Shown here: positions 18,026 through 27,222 of the stretch, in pieces
How positions within the stretch are numbered: the stretch's first letter is position 1
How the letters are laid out: each line of letters starts with the position of its first letter
NCBI RefSeq assembly: GCF_040219635.1
Contig: NZ_JAVJSC010000004.1
Location: 310,001 to 374,000 of the forward strand
From: Pyruvatibacter sp.
Lineage (GTDB): Bacteria; Pseudomonadota; Alphaproteobacteria; CGMCC-115125
DNA: 64,000 nt
Direction: 5' to 3'
Program-made: the position numbers and the translations under genes
Notes under the pieces: model-generated
What the model was told of the DNA's origin: nothing
Database searches by the model: none
Seen by the model: only the letters and a program-made list of their open reading frames with translations

Positions 18026-19111
18026 CTAATCAGCAGCGTTGGCCCGTGCTGTGACCCTGCGCTCATAGCGCGCCACGCCGTCGTCGCCCAAAAACCGCCG
18101 GGCAACGCCCCGACCTATGAGGCAGTTGAGGTGGGCGAGGCTTTCGCCGGTGGCCATGTGGACCAGATCGTCGGTGATGGGGCGGCGGAACAGCGCGCCG
18201 AAAACCTCGTTGGCGCGTTTGGGCTGCTGCAGCATGTCTTCGAGTTTGCCCAGGTCTTCCTCGTGCTCATCAATGAGTGCCTGGAGGCGCACACGCAGGC
18301 CATAGAACGGCTCGTTGTGGGCGGGGCCGACGAGGGTATCTTCGGGCAACTGGTCGCGGATGCGGGCGCAGCTTTCCAGCCAGTCGGTCAGCGGGTCGGC
18401 TTGTGGCTCCGTTGGGTGGACGCTGATATTGGACGAGATGCGTGGCAGCACCTGATCACCGGACAGTAATACGCCTGCCTCAGGGCACCACAGGCAAATA
18501 TGCTCAGGCGCGTGGCCACGGCCAACGACCATGTGCCAGGTCCGCCCGCCGATCTCGATTTCGCCACCACCGACCATGCGCCTGAAGCTTTGGGGCAGAG
18601 TTGAAACGTGCTGACCAAAACCGCCAAAGCGGCGTTTGTAGGTAGCGATCTGCGTGTCGTTGAAGCCGGCTTCGCGGTAAAACCGCACGCCTTCTTCGGG
18701 GGCTTCCGTACCCGTATCCAGAACCAGGTTGCGGCACATGAGATAGTCCGTGCGCGACATCCACAATTCCACATCGAGCCGGCGGCACAGCCACCCGGCA
18801 AGCCCTACGTGGTCGGGATGCAGATGGGTGACAATCACCTTGCTGACGGGGCGGCCCTGCATGGTGCCGGTGAAATGCTGCTCCCAGATGTCGCGCACCT
18901 TGGAGGTGTTGACCCCGGTATCAACGATGACCCAGCTATCGCCATCCTCAATCAGATACAGATTGATATGGTCCAGCGTGTAGGGCAGCGGCATCCGCAG
19001 CCAATGGATACCGGGCGCAATTTCCACTGTGTCGCCGGGTTCGGGTGCGATTTTCCTGCCGAAGGGGTAGGTGATCTCGGCAGGCGATTGGGGGCGATTT
19101 GTGTCGGACAT
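18026..19111 (-). CDS. MBL-fold metallo-hydrolase
   Basis: A 361-residue metallo-beta-lactamase-fold protein with the dinuclear metal motif HLHPDHVGL (near residue 97), a later GRGHAPEH.CLW segment and a LLSGDQVLP Asp. A C-terminal helical extension of about 100 residues follows the core, as in the glyoxalase-II-like/LACTB2 branch. A substrate with an ester or thioester bond is likely, but unidentified. AGGAG precedes the ATG. It lies 64 bp downstream of an acyl-CoA dehydrogenase gene on the same strand, which hints at acyl-thioester chemistry. Confidence 0.88.
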   Translation of the reverse strand: MSDTNRPQSPAEITYPFGRKIAPEPGDTVEIAPGIHWLRMPLPYTLDHINLYLIEDGDSWVIVDTGVNTSKVRDIWEQHFTGTMQGRPVSKVIVTHLHPDHVGLAGWLCRRLDVELWMSRTDYLMCRNLVLDTGTEAPEEGVRFYREAGFNDTQIATYKRRFGGFGQHVSTLPQSFRRMVGGGEIEIGGRTWHMVVGRGHAPEHICLWCPEAGVLLSGDQVLPRISSNISVHPTEPQADPLTDWLESCARIRDQLPEDTLVGPAHNEPFYGLRVRLQALIDEHEEDLGKLEDMLQQPKRANEVFGALFRRPITDDLVHMATGESLAHLNCLIGRGVARRFLGDDGVARYERRVTARANAAD

Positions 19112-19175
19112 GGGTGCTCCTGTTGGCCTCAGGGGTACGTGACGTTGACGTTAGCGTCAACGCACGACGTCCGCG

Positions 19176-20972
19176 TCACGAGGCCAGCAGGTTTGTGTCC
19201 AGCGCATAAAGGGCAGCGGCCCCCGACGTCACCGGGCTCTTGAGACCGGCAGCCTGCGGCAGAATATTTGTCGCGTAAAATGCTGCCATATCCACACGCG
19301 CTGCCAGATAGGCGTCATCTCCGGCAGCAGGGTGCGCCTTCAGCGCACCCTTCGCCAGATAAGCGCCGCCAGCTACAGTGCCGATCATCTTGAGGTAGGG
19401 CGTTGCGCCGCCCAGGGCATCCGTTGCTTCGGTCTTCAAAGCTTCCAGCAGCCAGTCCGTTGTTTCGCGCAAAGTGGCATTCGCAGTCGCAAGCTCGCGA
19501 CCGATGGTGACAAGCTTCTCGTCGTTGGACGCCGAGCAGGCCTTGGCAGTTTCATCAATCTCATCCAGAAAATCCGCAATCACGGAACCGCCATCAAGCG
19601 TCAGCTTGCGACTGACAAGATCAATGGCCTGTATGCCGTTTGTGCCTTCATAGATTGGTGCAATGCGGCTGTCGCGCAGGTGTTGGGCGGCGCCTGTTTC
19701 TTCAATGAAGCCCATGCCGCCGTGAATCTGGATGCCGATGGAAGCAACATCTACACCCACATCGGTTGAAAAGCCTTTGGAGATCGGTGTCAGCAACGCC
19801 GCACGGCCCTGCCCCCATTTGCGTTTGGCGTCATCGTCGCCATTGTGTTCAAGGTCCAGCGCTACGGCATTGGCATAGCAGATACCGCGGGTTGCTTCCG
19901 TCATGGCTTTCATGGTCATCAACATGCGGCGTACATCCGGGTGGTCGATGATGGCGGAAGGACCGTCCGGTTTATCCGTGTACGGTGTAAATGCCTTGCC
20001 CTGTTTGCGCTCCATCGCATAGTCCAGCGCCTGCTGGTAGGCGCGCTCAGCAATGCCGACGCCCTGCATACCGACATTGAGCCGCGCGTTATTCATCATG
20101 GTGAACATGCAGCGCATGCCTTTGTTTTCCTCACCAATCAGCCAGCCGATGGCACCCTCGTTTTCGCCATAGGCCATGACGCAGGTGGGGCTGGCGTGAA
20201 TGCCGAGTTTCTTTTCAAGGCCGATGCATTTGACATCGTTTGCCGCACCCAGCGACCCGTCGTCGTTGACAAAATATTTGGGTACCAAAAACAGCGACAC
20301 GCCTTTGGTGCCTTCCGGTGCATCCGGCAGGCGGGCCAGCACGAGGTGGATGATGTTCTCCGCCATGTCATGGTCGCCCCAGGTGATATAAATCTTGGTG
20401 CCCCTGATCTTGTAGGTGCCATCACCCTGCGGCTCGGCCTTGGCCTTGAGCGCGCCCACATCAGAGCCCGCCTGTGGCTCGGTGAGGTTCATGGAGCCGG
20501 TCCATTCACCGGACAGGAGCTTGGGCAGATACTTTTCGCGCAATGCCTCTGACCCGTGCTGCGTGAGGCTTTCAACCGCACCCTGGCTCAGCATCGGGCA
20601 CAGGCCAAAGGCCATGTTGGCCTGGTTAATATATTCCTGAACTGCCACTGCGAGAGACAGCGGCAAGCCCTGCCCGCCATAGTTCACGTCACCGGGGATA
20701 GAGCACCAGCCGGCTTCAAACCACTGCTTGTAGGCATCCGCAAAACCATCCGGTGCCTTGACGCCGTCTGCTTCCAGACGGGCGCCTTGTTGGTCGCCGG
20801 TCCAGTTGAGGGGGGCCAGCAGATCGCCTGCCATGCGCCCGGCCTCTTCCAGCACCTGCTCGATCAGATCAGGCTCCAGATCGGGGAAGGCCTTGCTGCC
20901 GCATAGCTCTTTCAGTCCGGCAATCTCGTTGAGGGCAAAAGACATGTCGCGAACGGGCGGGCGGTAGGTCAT
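19176..20972 (-). CDS. Long-type acyl-CoA dehydrogenase (FadE/DmdC-like)
   Basis: A 598-residue FAD enzyme oxidising an acyl-CoA to the trans-2-enoyl-CoA. The N-terminal MTYRPPVRDM.F.LNE block, GSMNLTEPQAGSDVGAL, IYITWGDHDM, the NNARL segment and a C-terminal helical extension characterise the roughly 600-residue branch that includes DmdC (methylthiopropionyl-CoA dehydrogenase) and broad fatty acyl-CoA dehydrogenases. The start complementary to 20970-20972 was chosen; the reading frame stays open a further 260 codons, but that region is antisense to the Sua5 gene and shows no homology. Chain-length specificity unknown. Confidence 0.92.
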   Translation of the reverse strand: MTYRPPVRDMSFALNEIAGLKELCGSKAFPDLEPDLIEQVLEEAGRMAGDLLAPLNWTGDQQGARLEADGVKAPDGFADAYKQWFEAGWCSIPGDVNYGGQGLPLSLAVAVQEYINQANMAFGLCPMLSQGAVESLTQHGSEALREKYLPKLLSGEWTGSMNLTEPQAGSDVGALKAKAEPQGDGTYKIRGTKIYITWGDHDMAENIIHLVLARLPDAPEGTKGVSLFLVPKYFVNDDGSLGAANDVKCIGLEKKLGIHASPTCVMAYGENEGAIGWLIGEENKGMRCMFTMMNNARLNVGMQGVGIAERAYQQALDYAMERKQGKAFTPYTDKPDGPSAIIDHPDVRRMLMTMKAMTEATRGICYANAVALDLEHNGDDDAKRKWGQGRAALLTPISKGFSTDVGVDVASIGIQIHGGMGFIEETGAAQHLRDSRIAPIYEGTNGIQAIDLVSRKLTLDGGSVIADFLDEIDETAKACSASNDEKLVTIGRELATANATLRETTDWLLEALKTEATDALGGATPYLKMIGTVAGGAYLAKGALKAHPAAGDDAYLAARVDMAAFYATNILPQAAGLKSPVTSGAAALYALDTNLLAS

Positions 20973-21090
20973 GGGAGTCTCGTTTTTCAAGGGACGTATG
21001 AGGCAACAGATAGCAGAAATGGCCGCCATATCCACCTTCGGGGCAATTGGCTGACTTTCGCAGTAGCGCGGGGCATGGCAGGTTGCGGCC

Positions 21091-22056
21091 ATGATCGCCT
21101 CTCCACCCCTTCCTGATGAGCACAGCATGGCGCGCGCAGCACAGATTGTGTGCGCTGGCGGCCTTGTAGCCATGCCCACAGAGACCGTGTACGGGTTGGC
21201 AGCGGATGCCACCAATGACACCGCCGTGGCGGGTATCTTTGCCGCAAAGGGGCGGCCTACCTTCAACCCTTTGATAAGCCACGTGGCGGATATGGGCATG
21301 GCCCGGAAGCTCGGTGTCTTCGACGCCGCCGCCGTGGCTCTTGCAGACGCCTTCTGGCCCGGCCCGCTGACGCTGGTTTTGCCACGACACGCCGCCTGTC
21401 CTGTTTCGCTGCTGGCCTGTGCGGGTCTGGACACGATTGCTATCCGCATACCCCGCCACCCTGTCGCCCACGGACTGATCGAGCGCGTGGGCAAACCGCT
21501 GGCAGCGCCAAGCGCCAACCCCTCAGGTGCCGTAAGCCCCACAACGGCGGACCATGTGGCCGCCGGGCTGGGCACCAAAGTCGGGATGATACTCGACGGC
21601 GGGCCATGTGAAATCGGCCTGGAATCCACGGTTGTCGCAGTAACTGACGGCACCGTCCGGCTGCTTCGGCCCGGCTCTGTTACCAAAAGCGAAATCGAGG
21701 CGGTTGCCGGCAAACTGGCGGCGACGGCGGACAACGAGGATGTTGTGTCGCCGGGAATGCTCATGAGCCATTATGCACCCACATCTGCCGTGCGGTTGAA
21801 TGCAAAGGGCGCCGGCGATAATGAAGCTCTGCTGGCATTCGGGCCGCACGTGCCTGCGCATGACGGCCCGATGCTGAACCTCAGTCCGGCTGGTGATGTG
21901 GTGGAGGCTGCGGCCAATCTGTTTGCAATGCTGCGATTGCTGGATGGCCGCGCGGCTCAGGGCATAGCCGTGATGCCGATACCCGCGCACGGTGTGGGCG
22001 AAGCGATAAACGACAGACTTGCGCGCGCTGCGGCCCCTCGCCCGGACGCGCCATGA
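21091..22056 (+). CDS. L-threonylcarbamoyladenylate synthase (Sua5 type)
   Basis: A 321-residue Sua5: an N-terminal YrdC domain (VAMPTETVYGLAADA, KGRPTFNPLI, SANPSGAVSPTTADHV) followed by a linker and the C-terminal Sua5 domain. It makes threonylcarbamoyl-AMP from Thr, bicarbonate and ATP for the t6A modification at tRNA position 37. Divergent from the acyl-CoA dehydrogenase, with about 118 bp between starts. The FAD dehydrogenase follows 46 bp downstream. Confidence 0.94.
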   Translation: MIASPPLPDEHSMARAAQIVCAGGLVAMPTETVYGLAADATNDTAVAGIFAAKGRPTFNPLISHVADMGMARKLGVFDAAAVALADAFWPGPLTLVLPRHAACPVSLLACAGLDTIAIRIPRHPVAHGLIERVGKPLAAPSANPSGAVSPTTADHVAAGLGTKVGMILDGGPCEIGLESTVVAVTDGTVRLLRPGSVTKSEIEAVAGKLAATADNEDVVSPGMLMSHYAPTSAVRLNAKGAGDNEALLAFGPHVPAHDGPMLNLSPAGDVVEAAANLFAMLRLLDGRAAQGIAVMPIPAHGVGEAINDRLARAAAPRPDAP

Positions 22057-22102
22057 CATGCTGCACGACAGGGCCTTTGACGACCGGCACAATCGGCTCT
22101 AG

Positions 22103-23536
22103 GTGAGTGACATGACCGTTGCCATACCTTCACCTGAGACGCTCAAACGTCTGGCACATGCCGCCGGGCCCGGCGGCGCGCTTGTTGCCGGGCACGACGA
22201 TATTGAGCGCTATCTGGTTGAGTGGCGCGGCATATATCGCGGCACGGCCCCGCTGGTGCTGCGCCCTGCTTCCACGCAGGCTGTGGCGGACATCGTGCGT
22301 ATTGCGCACGAAACGCGCACAGCGCTTGTGCCGCAAGGGGGCAATACCGGGCTTGTAGGCGGGCAGATACCTGATGTGTCCGGCGCCCAGATTGTTGTGT
22401 CGCTGGAGCGCATGAAAGCCGTACATGGCGTGGATGCCCTCAACAATACGGTGACAGTTGATGCAGGCTGCACGCTTGCTGCCATTCAGGATGTGGCGCG
22501 CGAGAATGACAGATTGTTTCCGCTGAGCCTTGCGTCCGAAGGCTCGTGCCAGATTGGCGGCGTCATTTCCACCAATGCAGGGGGCACGGCTGTGCTTCGA
22601 TACGGCTCGATGCGCAGCCTTGTGCTGGGACTGGAAGCCGTGTTGCCGGACGGGCGCATCTGGAACGGGCTTTCAGGACTGCGCAAGGACAACACCGGCT
22701 ATGACCTGACGGCGCTGCTCGCGGGCGCGGAAGGCACACTTGGCATTATCACGCGGGCAGTGCTGAAACTGTTTCCGGCACCAAAGGCCACTGAAACAGC
22801 ATTCATCGCGGTGCGCGATCCACAGGCCGCGGTGGAGCTTCTTGTGCAGTTACAAGACGCAAGCGGCGGGCTGGTTTCAACCTTCGAGATCATCAGCCGA
22901 CAGGGATTTGAGCTGGTACTGGCGCATTTCGACGGCGCGATGGACCCACTCTCGCAAGCGCATGAGTGGTATGTGCTTGCGGAGCTGACAGCCGGGACCG
23001 ACGGCTGGTTACGGCATGTGCTGGAAACCTCTCTGGCAACCGCGATTGAAAACGAGATGGTGGCGGACGCTGTGATTGCAGAGAGCGAAACGCAGCGTAT
23101 GGCTTTGTGGGCGCTGCGTGAAAACATGTCAGAAGCGCAAAAGCTGGAAGGCGCCAGCATCAAGCATGATGTGTCGGTTCCGGTGTCGCAGGTGCCAGCA
23201 TTTCTGGCGCAGGCGACGCAGGCTGTAACCCAGGCCCTGCCGGGGGTGCGTCCGGTGCCGTTTGGCCATATTGGCGACGGCAACATTCACTTCAATCTTA
23301 GTCAGCCGCGCGACATGGATGGCAAGGCATTTTTGGACCAATGGCAGGCCATGAACGACCTTGTACATGGTGTGGTGGCGTCGCTCGACGGGTCGATTTC
23401 TGCCGAACACGGCATTGGCACGCTCAAGCGCGACGAAATTACCCGCTACAAGTCTGACGTGGCGCTGGATGCGATGCGGGCCATCAAAAAGGCACTTGAT
23501 CCGCACGGGATCATGAACCCCGGCAAGCTGATTTAG
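22103..23536 (+). CDS. FAD-linked dehydrogenase, D-2-hydroxyglutarate/glycolate type
   Basis: A 477-residue FAD_binding_4 oxidoreductase with PQGGNTGLVGG (FAD binding), GGVISTNAGGTAVLRYGSMR, and the C-terminal HIGDGNIHFNL and SAEHGIGTLKR...DPHGIMNPGKLI blocks. These are typical of D-2-hydroxyglutarate dehydrogenase, GlcD and related D-2-hydroxyacid dehydrogenases; metal-ligating histidines are in HIGDGNIHFN. Starts at GTG 22103 or ATG 22112. Its stop overlaps the convergent hemolysin-family gene by four bases. Confidence 0.9.
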   Translation: MSDMTVAIPSPETLKRLAHAAGPGGALVAGHDDIERYLVEWRGIYRGTAPLVLRPASTQAVADIVRIAHETRTALVPQGGNTGLVGGQIPDVSGAQIVVSLERMKAVHGVDALNNTVTVDAGCTLAAIQDVARENDRLFPLSLASEGSCQIGGVISTNAGGTAVLRYGSMRSLVLGLEAVLPDGRIWNGLSGLRKDNTGYDLTALLAGAEGTLGIITRAVLKLFPAPKATETAFIAVRDPQAAVELLVQLQDASGGLVSTFEIISRQGFELVLAHFDGAMDPLSQAHEWYVLAELTAGTDGWLRHVLETSLATAIENEMVADAVIAESETQRMALWALRENMSEAQKLEGASIKHDVSVPVSQVPAFLAQATQAVTQALPGVRPVPFGHIGDGNIHFNLSQPRDMDGKAFLDQWQAMNDLVHGVVASLDGSISAEHGIGTLKRDEITRYKSDVALDAMRAIKKALDPHGIMNPGKLI

Positions 23537-24864
23537 GCGCTTTTGCCGCGCAGTCCGGCAATCGGAATATTGCGCAACGGGGCAATCAGCACCTTGTCGA
23601 TGCGGGTGCCATCCACATCCATGATCTCGAAACGGTAGCCGTCCCAGATAAACTCATCGCCTTCTGTGGGAAGGCGGCCAAAGAAATGCAGCATCGCTCC
23701 GGCAAGCGTGTTGAAGTCTTCCTTATCTTCACCCGGCAGCGAACGCAGTCCCAGAACCTCTTTCAACTCATCAACGGTAGCACCGCCTTCAACGAGGAAA
23801 CTGCCGTCGGTGCGGGTGGTGAAGGCGATGCGCGGCGCGCTTCCGTCACTGGTAATGTCGCCAACCATGGCGCGGAATATTTCCGCCAAGGTGATTGCAC
23901 CCTGCACCTCACCGAACTCATCAACCACCAGCGCCATGAACTTGTTTTCAGACTGCATGGTGCCCAGCACCTGCAAAGCCTTTGCCGTTTCAGGCACATA
24001 AAGCGGCGCGCTCATGTTTGCGAACAGATCAAGCTCCATTTCCTCCGGCAGGGCTGCCAGCAGGTCTTCCGCGCGGATGACGCCGATGGGTTCGCGCCGG
24101 GGGCCGCGCCCCACCACATAGCGCATGGACTGCGCCTCGCGGATGACCTCCGCATTCCTGGCAAGCGGGGCTTCAAAGTCCAGCCACGGCACCTGACGGC
24201 GCGGCGTCATGATGTCGTAGGCCATTTTATCGCCAAGGCGGAAGACGCGGTGCACGATGTCGCGTTCGACATCCTCGATGGCCCCCGCTTCGGCACCCTC
24301 AATCACAAGCTGGCGGATTTCCTCTTCTGTTACCTGACTGACCGGCTCCGCTGAAATGCCCAAGACTTTCAACGTGAGATCGCTCAGCACAGACAGCAGA
24401 TTGACCAGCGGACTGAAGATACGCGACAGGCCCAGCATCGGCCGGGCGATACCGCTGGCAATGTATTCAGGATTGCCCAGCGCAATGCGTTTTGGCACCA
24501 GTTCCCCGATGACGAGCGTCAGGATGGTGACAAAAACCACCACCAGACCAAGGGCCAGCGGGGCGCCGTAGTCGCCGATGAACTCAACGCGGCCCAGCAT
24601 CTCGCCAAGCGGCTGCGACACTGTGGCTGCCCCGAACGCGCCAGACAATACGCCGATCATCGTGATGCCGATCTGGACGGTTGAGAGAAACCGTTCTGGC
24701 TTTTCGCGCAGCCTGGCAGCCACTTTTGCGCCTGCGGCCCGCCTGTCGCCGTCGGCTATGGCCTGCAGGCGCGCCGAGCGCGACGAGACAACCGCCATCT
24801 CCGACAGGGCGAAGAAGCCGTTCAATCCTACCAGCGCTAGAAGAATGATGATGTCGAATGCCAT
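23533..24864 (-). CDS. Hemolysin-family / CorC-CNNM transporter-like protein
   Basis: A 443-residue protein. An N-terminal DUF21 membrane domain (about residues 1-190, with ALSEMAVVSSRSARLQ and a PKRIALGNPE motif) precedes a cytoplasmic CBS pair (AYDIMTPRRQVPWLDF, VVGRGPRREPIGVIRAEDLLAALP) and a C-terminal CorC_HlyC transporter-associated domain (DGSFLVEGGATVDELKEVLG). CNNM/CorC proteins are linked to magnesium or cobalt efflux. Convergent with the FAD dehydrogenase, with a four-base stop overlap. Confidence 0.9.
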   Translation of the reverse strand: MAFDIIILLALVGLNGFFALSEMAVVSSRSARLQAIADGDRRAAGAKVAARLREKPERFLSTVQIGITMIGVLSGAFGAATVSQPLGEMLGRVEFIGDYGAPLALGLVVVFVTILTLVIGELVPKRIALGNPEYIASGIARPMLGLSRIFSPLVNLLSVLSDLTLKVLGISAEPVSQVTEEEIRQLVIEGAEAGAIEDVERDIVHRVFRLGDKMAYDIMTPRRQVPWLDFEAPLARNAEVIREAQSMRYVVGRGPRREPIGVIRAEDLLAALPEEMELDLFANMSAPLYVPETAKALQVLGTMQSENKFMALVVDEFGEVQGAITLAEIFRAMVGDITSDGSAPRIAFTTRTDGSFLVEGGATVDELKEVLGLRSLPGEDKEDFNTLAGAMLHFFGRLPTEGDEFIWDGYRFEIMDVDGTRIDKVLIAPLRNIPIAGLRGKSA

Positions 24865-24967
24865 CGAGAACCCAAGCCGACCCTATGCAATCAATATAGG
24901 CACTTGTAACGTGATTTGCTCGTTTTTGCGGGCCTGCCCGCTAATAAGCGCGAAGGAGCACGCAAAA

Positions 24968-25435
24968 ATGGCTGAAAACCGAATACCCGCTCCAACCGAG
25001 TCCCCTCCTATCGGGTTCCGCGAGGCAACGCCAGCGGACAGAGCTGTTGTAACGCAGATTTGGGAAGCGTGCGGACTGACACGGCCCTGGAATGACCCGG
25101 ACGCGGATTTTGATTTTGCGCTCGCAGGCCCCTCTTCAACAATTCTTGTTGGCGAGGTAACTGCCGGCAAGACGCCTGAAATTGTTGCAAGTGTCATGGT
25201 TGGTCATGACGGGCATCGTGGTGCTGTCTATTACGTCAGTGTGGCGCCGACGCTCCAGACAGGCGGCATTGGCCGGGCTGTCATGGTGGCAGCTGAAAAC
25301 TGGCTACGGGCTCGTGATGTACCCAAGCTCAACCTGATTGTCCGCGGCGACAACACCCAGGCACTGGGGTTCTACGAGCGGCTTGGATACATTGTGGAGC
25401 CGAACCGGCAGTTGGGGCGCAGGCTGGACGACTAG
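24968..25435 (+). CDS. GNAT-family acetyltransferase (YpeA-like)
   Basis: A 155-residue GNAT protein with the V.P..Q..GIG..M motif A (VAPTLQTGGIGRAVM, near residue 91) and FYERLGY. It transfers an acetyl group from acetyl-CoA, target unknown; small length and layout resemble YpeA. ATG at 24968 has GAAGGAG ten bases upstream; the much longer in-frame extension to 24578 is antisense to the hemolysin gene and is discarded. Its stop overlaps the convergent yedK-like gene by four bases. Confidence 0.88.
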   Translation: MAENRIPAPTESPPIGFREATPADRAVVTQIWEACGLTRPWNDPDADFDFALAGPSSTILVGEVTAGKTPEIVASVMVGHDGHRGAVYYVSVAPTLQTGGIGRAVMVAAENWLRARDVPKLNLIVRGDNTQALGFYERLGYIVEPNRQLGRRLDD

Positions 25436-26160
25436 AAAAGCGACATCTGAGGATTGGCCTGCGCGGGCGACGTTTTGTCTTCAAAGTCATCTGTGTCAGC
25501 TGGCTCCTGAATGCCGGCATCATCATTGGCAACAGCGTTCGCGCGGCGGGACACCGGGACCACGTCCAGCAAATTGTCCGCAGCCGGAGTAATAAGCGAT
25601 AGTGCGTCGGCAGTTCTGGTTTCAGTCGTGTCGAGCCAGGTGTCCCAGCTTCCTGCTTCCAGAATAACCGGCATACGGTGATGCAGCGTCATCAGCGTGG
25701 TGTTGGCGGTGGTGGTGATGATGCTGCAACTTTCAAGTTCGGATCCTTCGGCTGAGTGCCAGTGTTCCCAAATGCCTGCAAAGGCCATGACGCCTCTGTC
25801 TCGACGGCGAATGAGGTGGGGCTGCCGGAAGCCCGTTGCCTGCGCTTTCCATTCATAAAACCCGTCTGCGGGCACCAGGCACCGGCGGCGCTTGAAGGCG
25901 GAACGGAAAGACGGCTTCTCAGACACAGTTTCACCGCGCGCGTTGAACAGCGGTTTGGTGCCCACTTCCTTGGCCCAGTCCGGCACGAGTCCCCATCGCA
26001 CCAGCACGAAATGCCGCTGGCCATCAGCATCCTGCCGGATGATCGGCACGGGCTGGGTGGGCGCAATGTTGAAGCGGGGCGGAAAATTGGGCTGTTCGGC
26101 ATATCCGAATACAGCACGCATGGCGTCCGGCGGCAGGGTCAGGGCATATCGTCCACACAT
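25432..26160 (-). CDS. YedK/HMCES-like DNA-protein crosslinking (SRAP) protein
   Basis: A 242-residue SRAP domain protein. Cys2, exposed after Met removal, covalently traps abasic sites in single-stranded DNA; the other conserved residues are visible in FNARGET (Asn), GFYEWK (Glu) and HHRMPVI (His). Despite the old label 'SOS response-associated peptidase', established work shows crosslinking to abasic DNA. Unusually, the C-terminus is a flexible tail of about 35 residues ending in QMSLF, close to the QL[SD]LF sliding-clamp motif. Convergent four-base overlap with the GNAT gene. Confidence 0.92.
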   Translation of the reverse strand: MCGRYALTLPPDAMRAVFGYAEQPNFPPRFNIAPTQPVPIIRQDADGQRHFVLVRWGLVPDWAKEVGTKPLFNARGETVSEKPSFRSAFKRRRCLVPADGFYEWKAQATGFRQPHLIRRRDRGVMAFAGIWEHWHSAEGSELESCSIITTTANTTLMTLHHRMPVILEAGSWDTWLDTTETRTADALSLITPAADNLLDVVPVSRRANAVANDDAGIQEPADTDDFEDKTSPAQANPQMSLF

Positions 26161-26278
26161 GGCTGCAATCTTATGGATGGTTCCTTAACCGCTCCAGTTT
26201 TAACTGCCATGCCTTGGTGCGGATATGGCAAATCAGTCTATGGTATCTCGCAGCGCCAGTTATTTTCCGGAGATCATG

Positions 26279-26596
26279 ATGCGATTTGGTATCTCACTGT
26301 CTGCCCTTATTGCTGCGGTTCTGGTGGCCTGCGGCCCTGTTCTCGCGCAGGAGTCCACGCCGATTGACGAAAGGCGCAGCGGGCCGTTTGTGATGACAGA
26401 TGCATCGCTGGGCGCACTCCTGGAAGATGGGTTCGAAGTTAAGGGGATGCTGGGCGGTGCTATTGTGCTGGTAAAGGATGCAACGCTGTATAGCTGCGCG
26501 CTGGAACCCGATACCCAGGCATTAACCTACAAGACCCGGTTTGCCTGCTCTGTTCTGGACGAAATCACGCCACAGCCCACATCTGAACAACAATAA
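26279..26596 (+). CDS. Small secreted protein, unrecognised family
   Basis: About 105 residues. A typical signal peptide (MRFGISLSALIAAVLVACGPVLA-QE) has a cleavage site near residue 23; an alternative ATG three bases earlier (26276) would add one Met. GGAG lies six bases before 26279. The mature part (SGPFVMTDASLGALLEDGFE, ...LGGAIVLVKDATLYSCALEPD) has two cysteines about 14 residues apart, possibly a disulfide, and a short beta-rich core. I do not recognise the family; periplasmic location is inferred. Confidence 0.75.
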   Translation: MRFGISLSALIAAVLVACGPVLAQESTPIDERRSGPFVMTDASLGALLEDGFEVKGMLGGAIVLVKDATLYSCALEPDTQALTYKTRFACSVLDEITPQPTSEQQ

Positions 26597-26694
26597 CCCT
26601 CACTCAACCGGCAGTAAGCGTCAGGTAAGGGTGTGTTGATAGTGTGCAACCTTGGGTGGCACTGTCTACACCATGGAGGCACGGGCAAAACCTG

Positions 26695-27222
26695 ATGAGC
26701 GGTACGAGCACCAGCGCAAACCGGCACGACGGACGCCCCCAACGCATGGGCTGGCCCAAAACGCTTGGGCTGCTGGCGGCTGGCCGCAACATCAACCCTG
26801 AAACGCTGCTGGCCACCGATTATCTCAATCACTTCAACGAGATTGTGATGCTCATCGACATGCTGGCCGATATGCCGGACTGCATCGGTGATATTCAGGC
26901 ATGGGAGCCGCTTTCATATTGCGAGCATTTTGAGCGGTCGCATTTTGCGGACAGGGATCTGGCAGTTCTGGCCTATGAGAACGCACCGACCAAGCATCGC
27001 GAGCCATTTGATATTGTCGTTGCGCAGGCAAACCGGGTTGCACGCGAAGCGACGCAAACACTTGCCGCTGCTGTTGCCGAAGATGCATCCGGCAAAATTG
27101 CGGTCCTTGGGGCGCAGTACGCCGGAATGCTGCGACGGCTCATCGACATGGCCAGTGGTATCATCAATGGCAATGGCCTGCGTATGGACCAACGGGAAAT
27201 TGACGCCATACTGGCGCAATGA
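26695..27222 (+). CDS. Conserved-looking hypothetical protein upstream of NUDIX
   Basis: A 175-residue soluble, mainly helical protein without signal peptide or membrane helix. Recognisable stretches are GWPKTLGLLAAGRNINPET, MLIDMLADMPDCIGDIQAW and QYAGMLRRLIDMASGIINGNG. It contains several acid/His residues (HFERSHFADRD) but no known motif. The ATG at 26695 is used; GGAGG stands 16-20 bases upstream, which is long, so the start is provisional. Its stop overlaps the NUDIX gene start by four bases (ATGA), so the two are coupled and may work together. I do not recognise the family. Confidence 0.7.
   Translation: MSGTSTSANRHDGRPQRMGWPKTLGLLAAGRNINPETLLATDYLNHFNEIVMLIDMLADMPDCIGDIQAWEPLSYCEHFERSHFADRDLAVLAYENAPTKHREPFDIVVAQANRVAREATQTLAAAVAEDASGKIAVLGAQYAGMLRRLIDMASGIINGNGLRMDQREIDAILAQ

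Noticed and set aside
20973..21764. 262-codon N-terminal extension of the acyl-CoA dehydrogenase
   Set aside because: The extension is entirely antisense to the Sua5 gene, low-complexity, and the family begins at MTYRPP, so the ATG at 20972 is the start.
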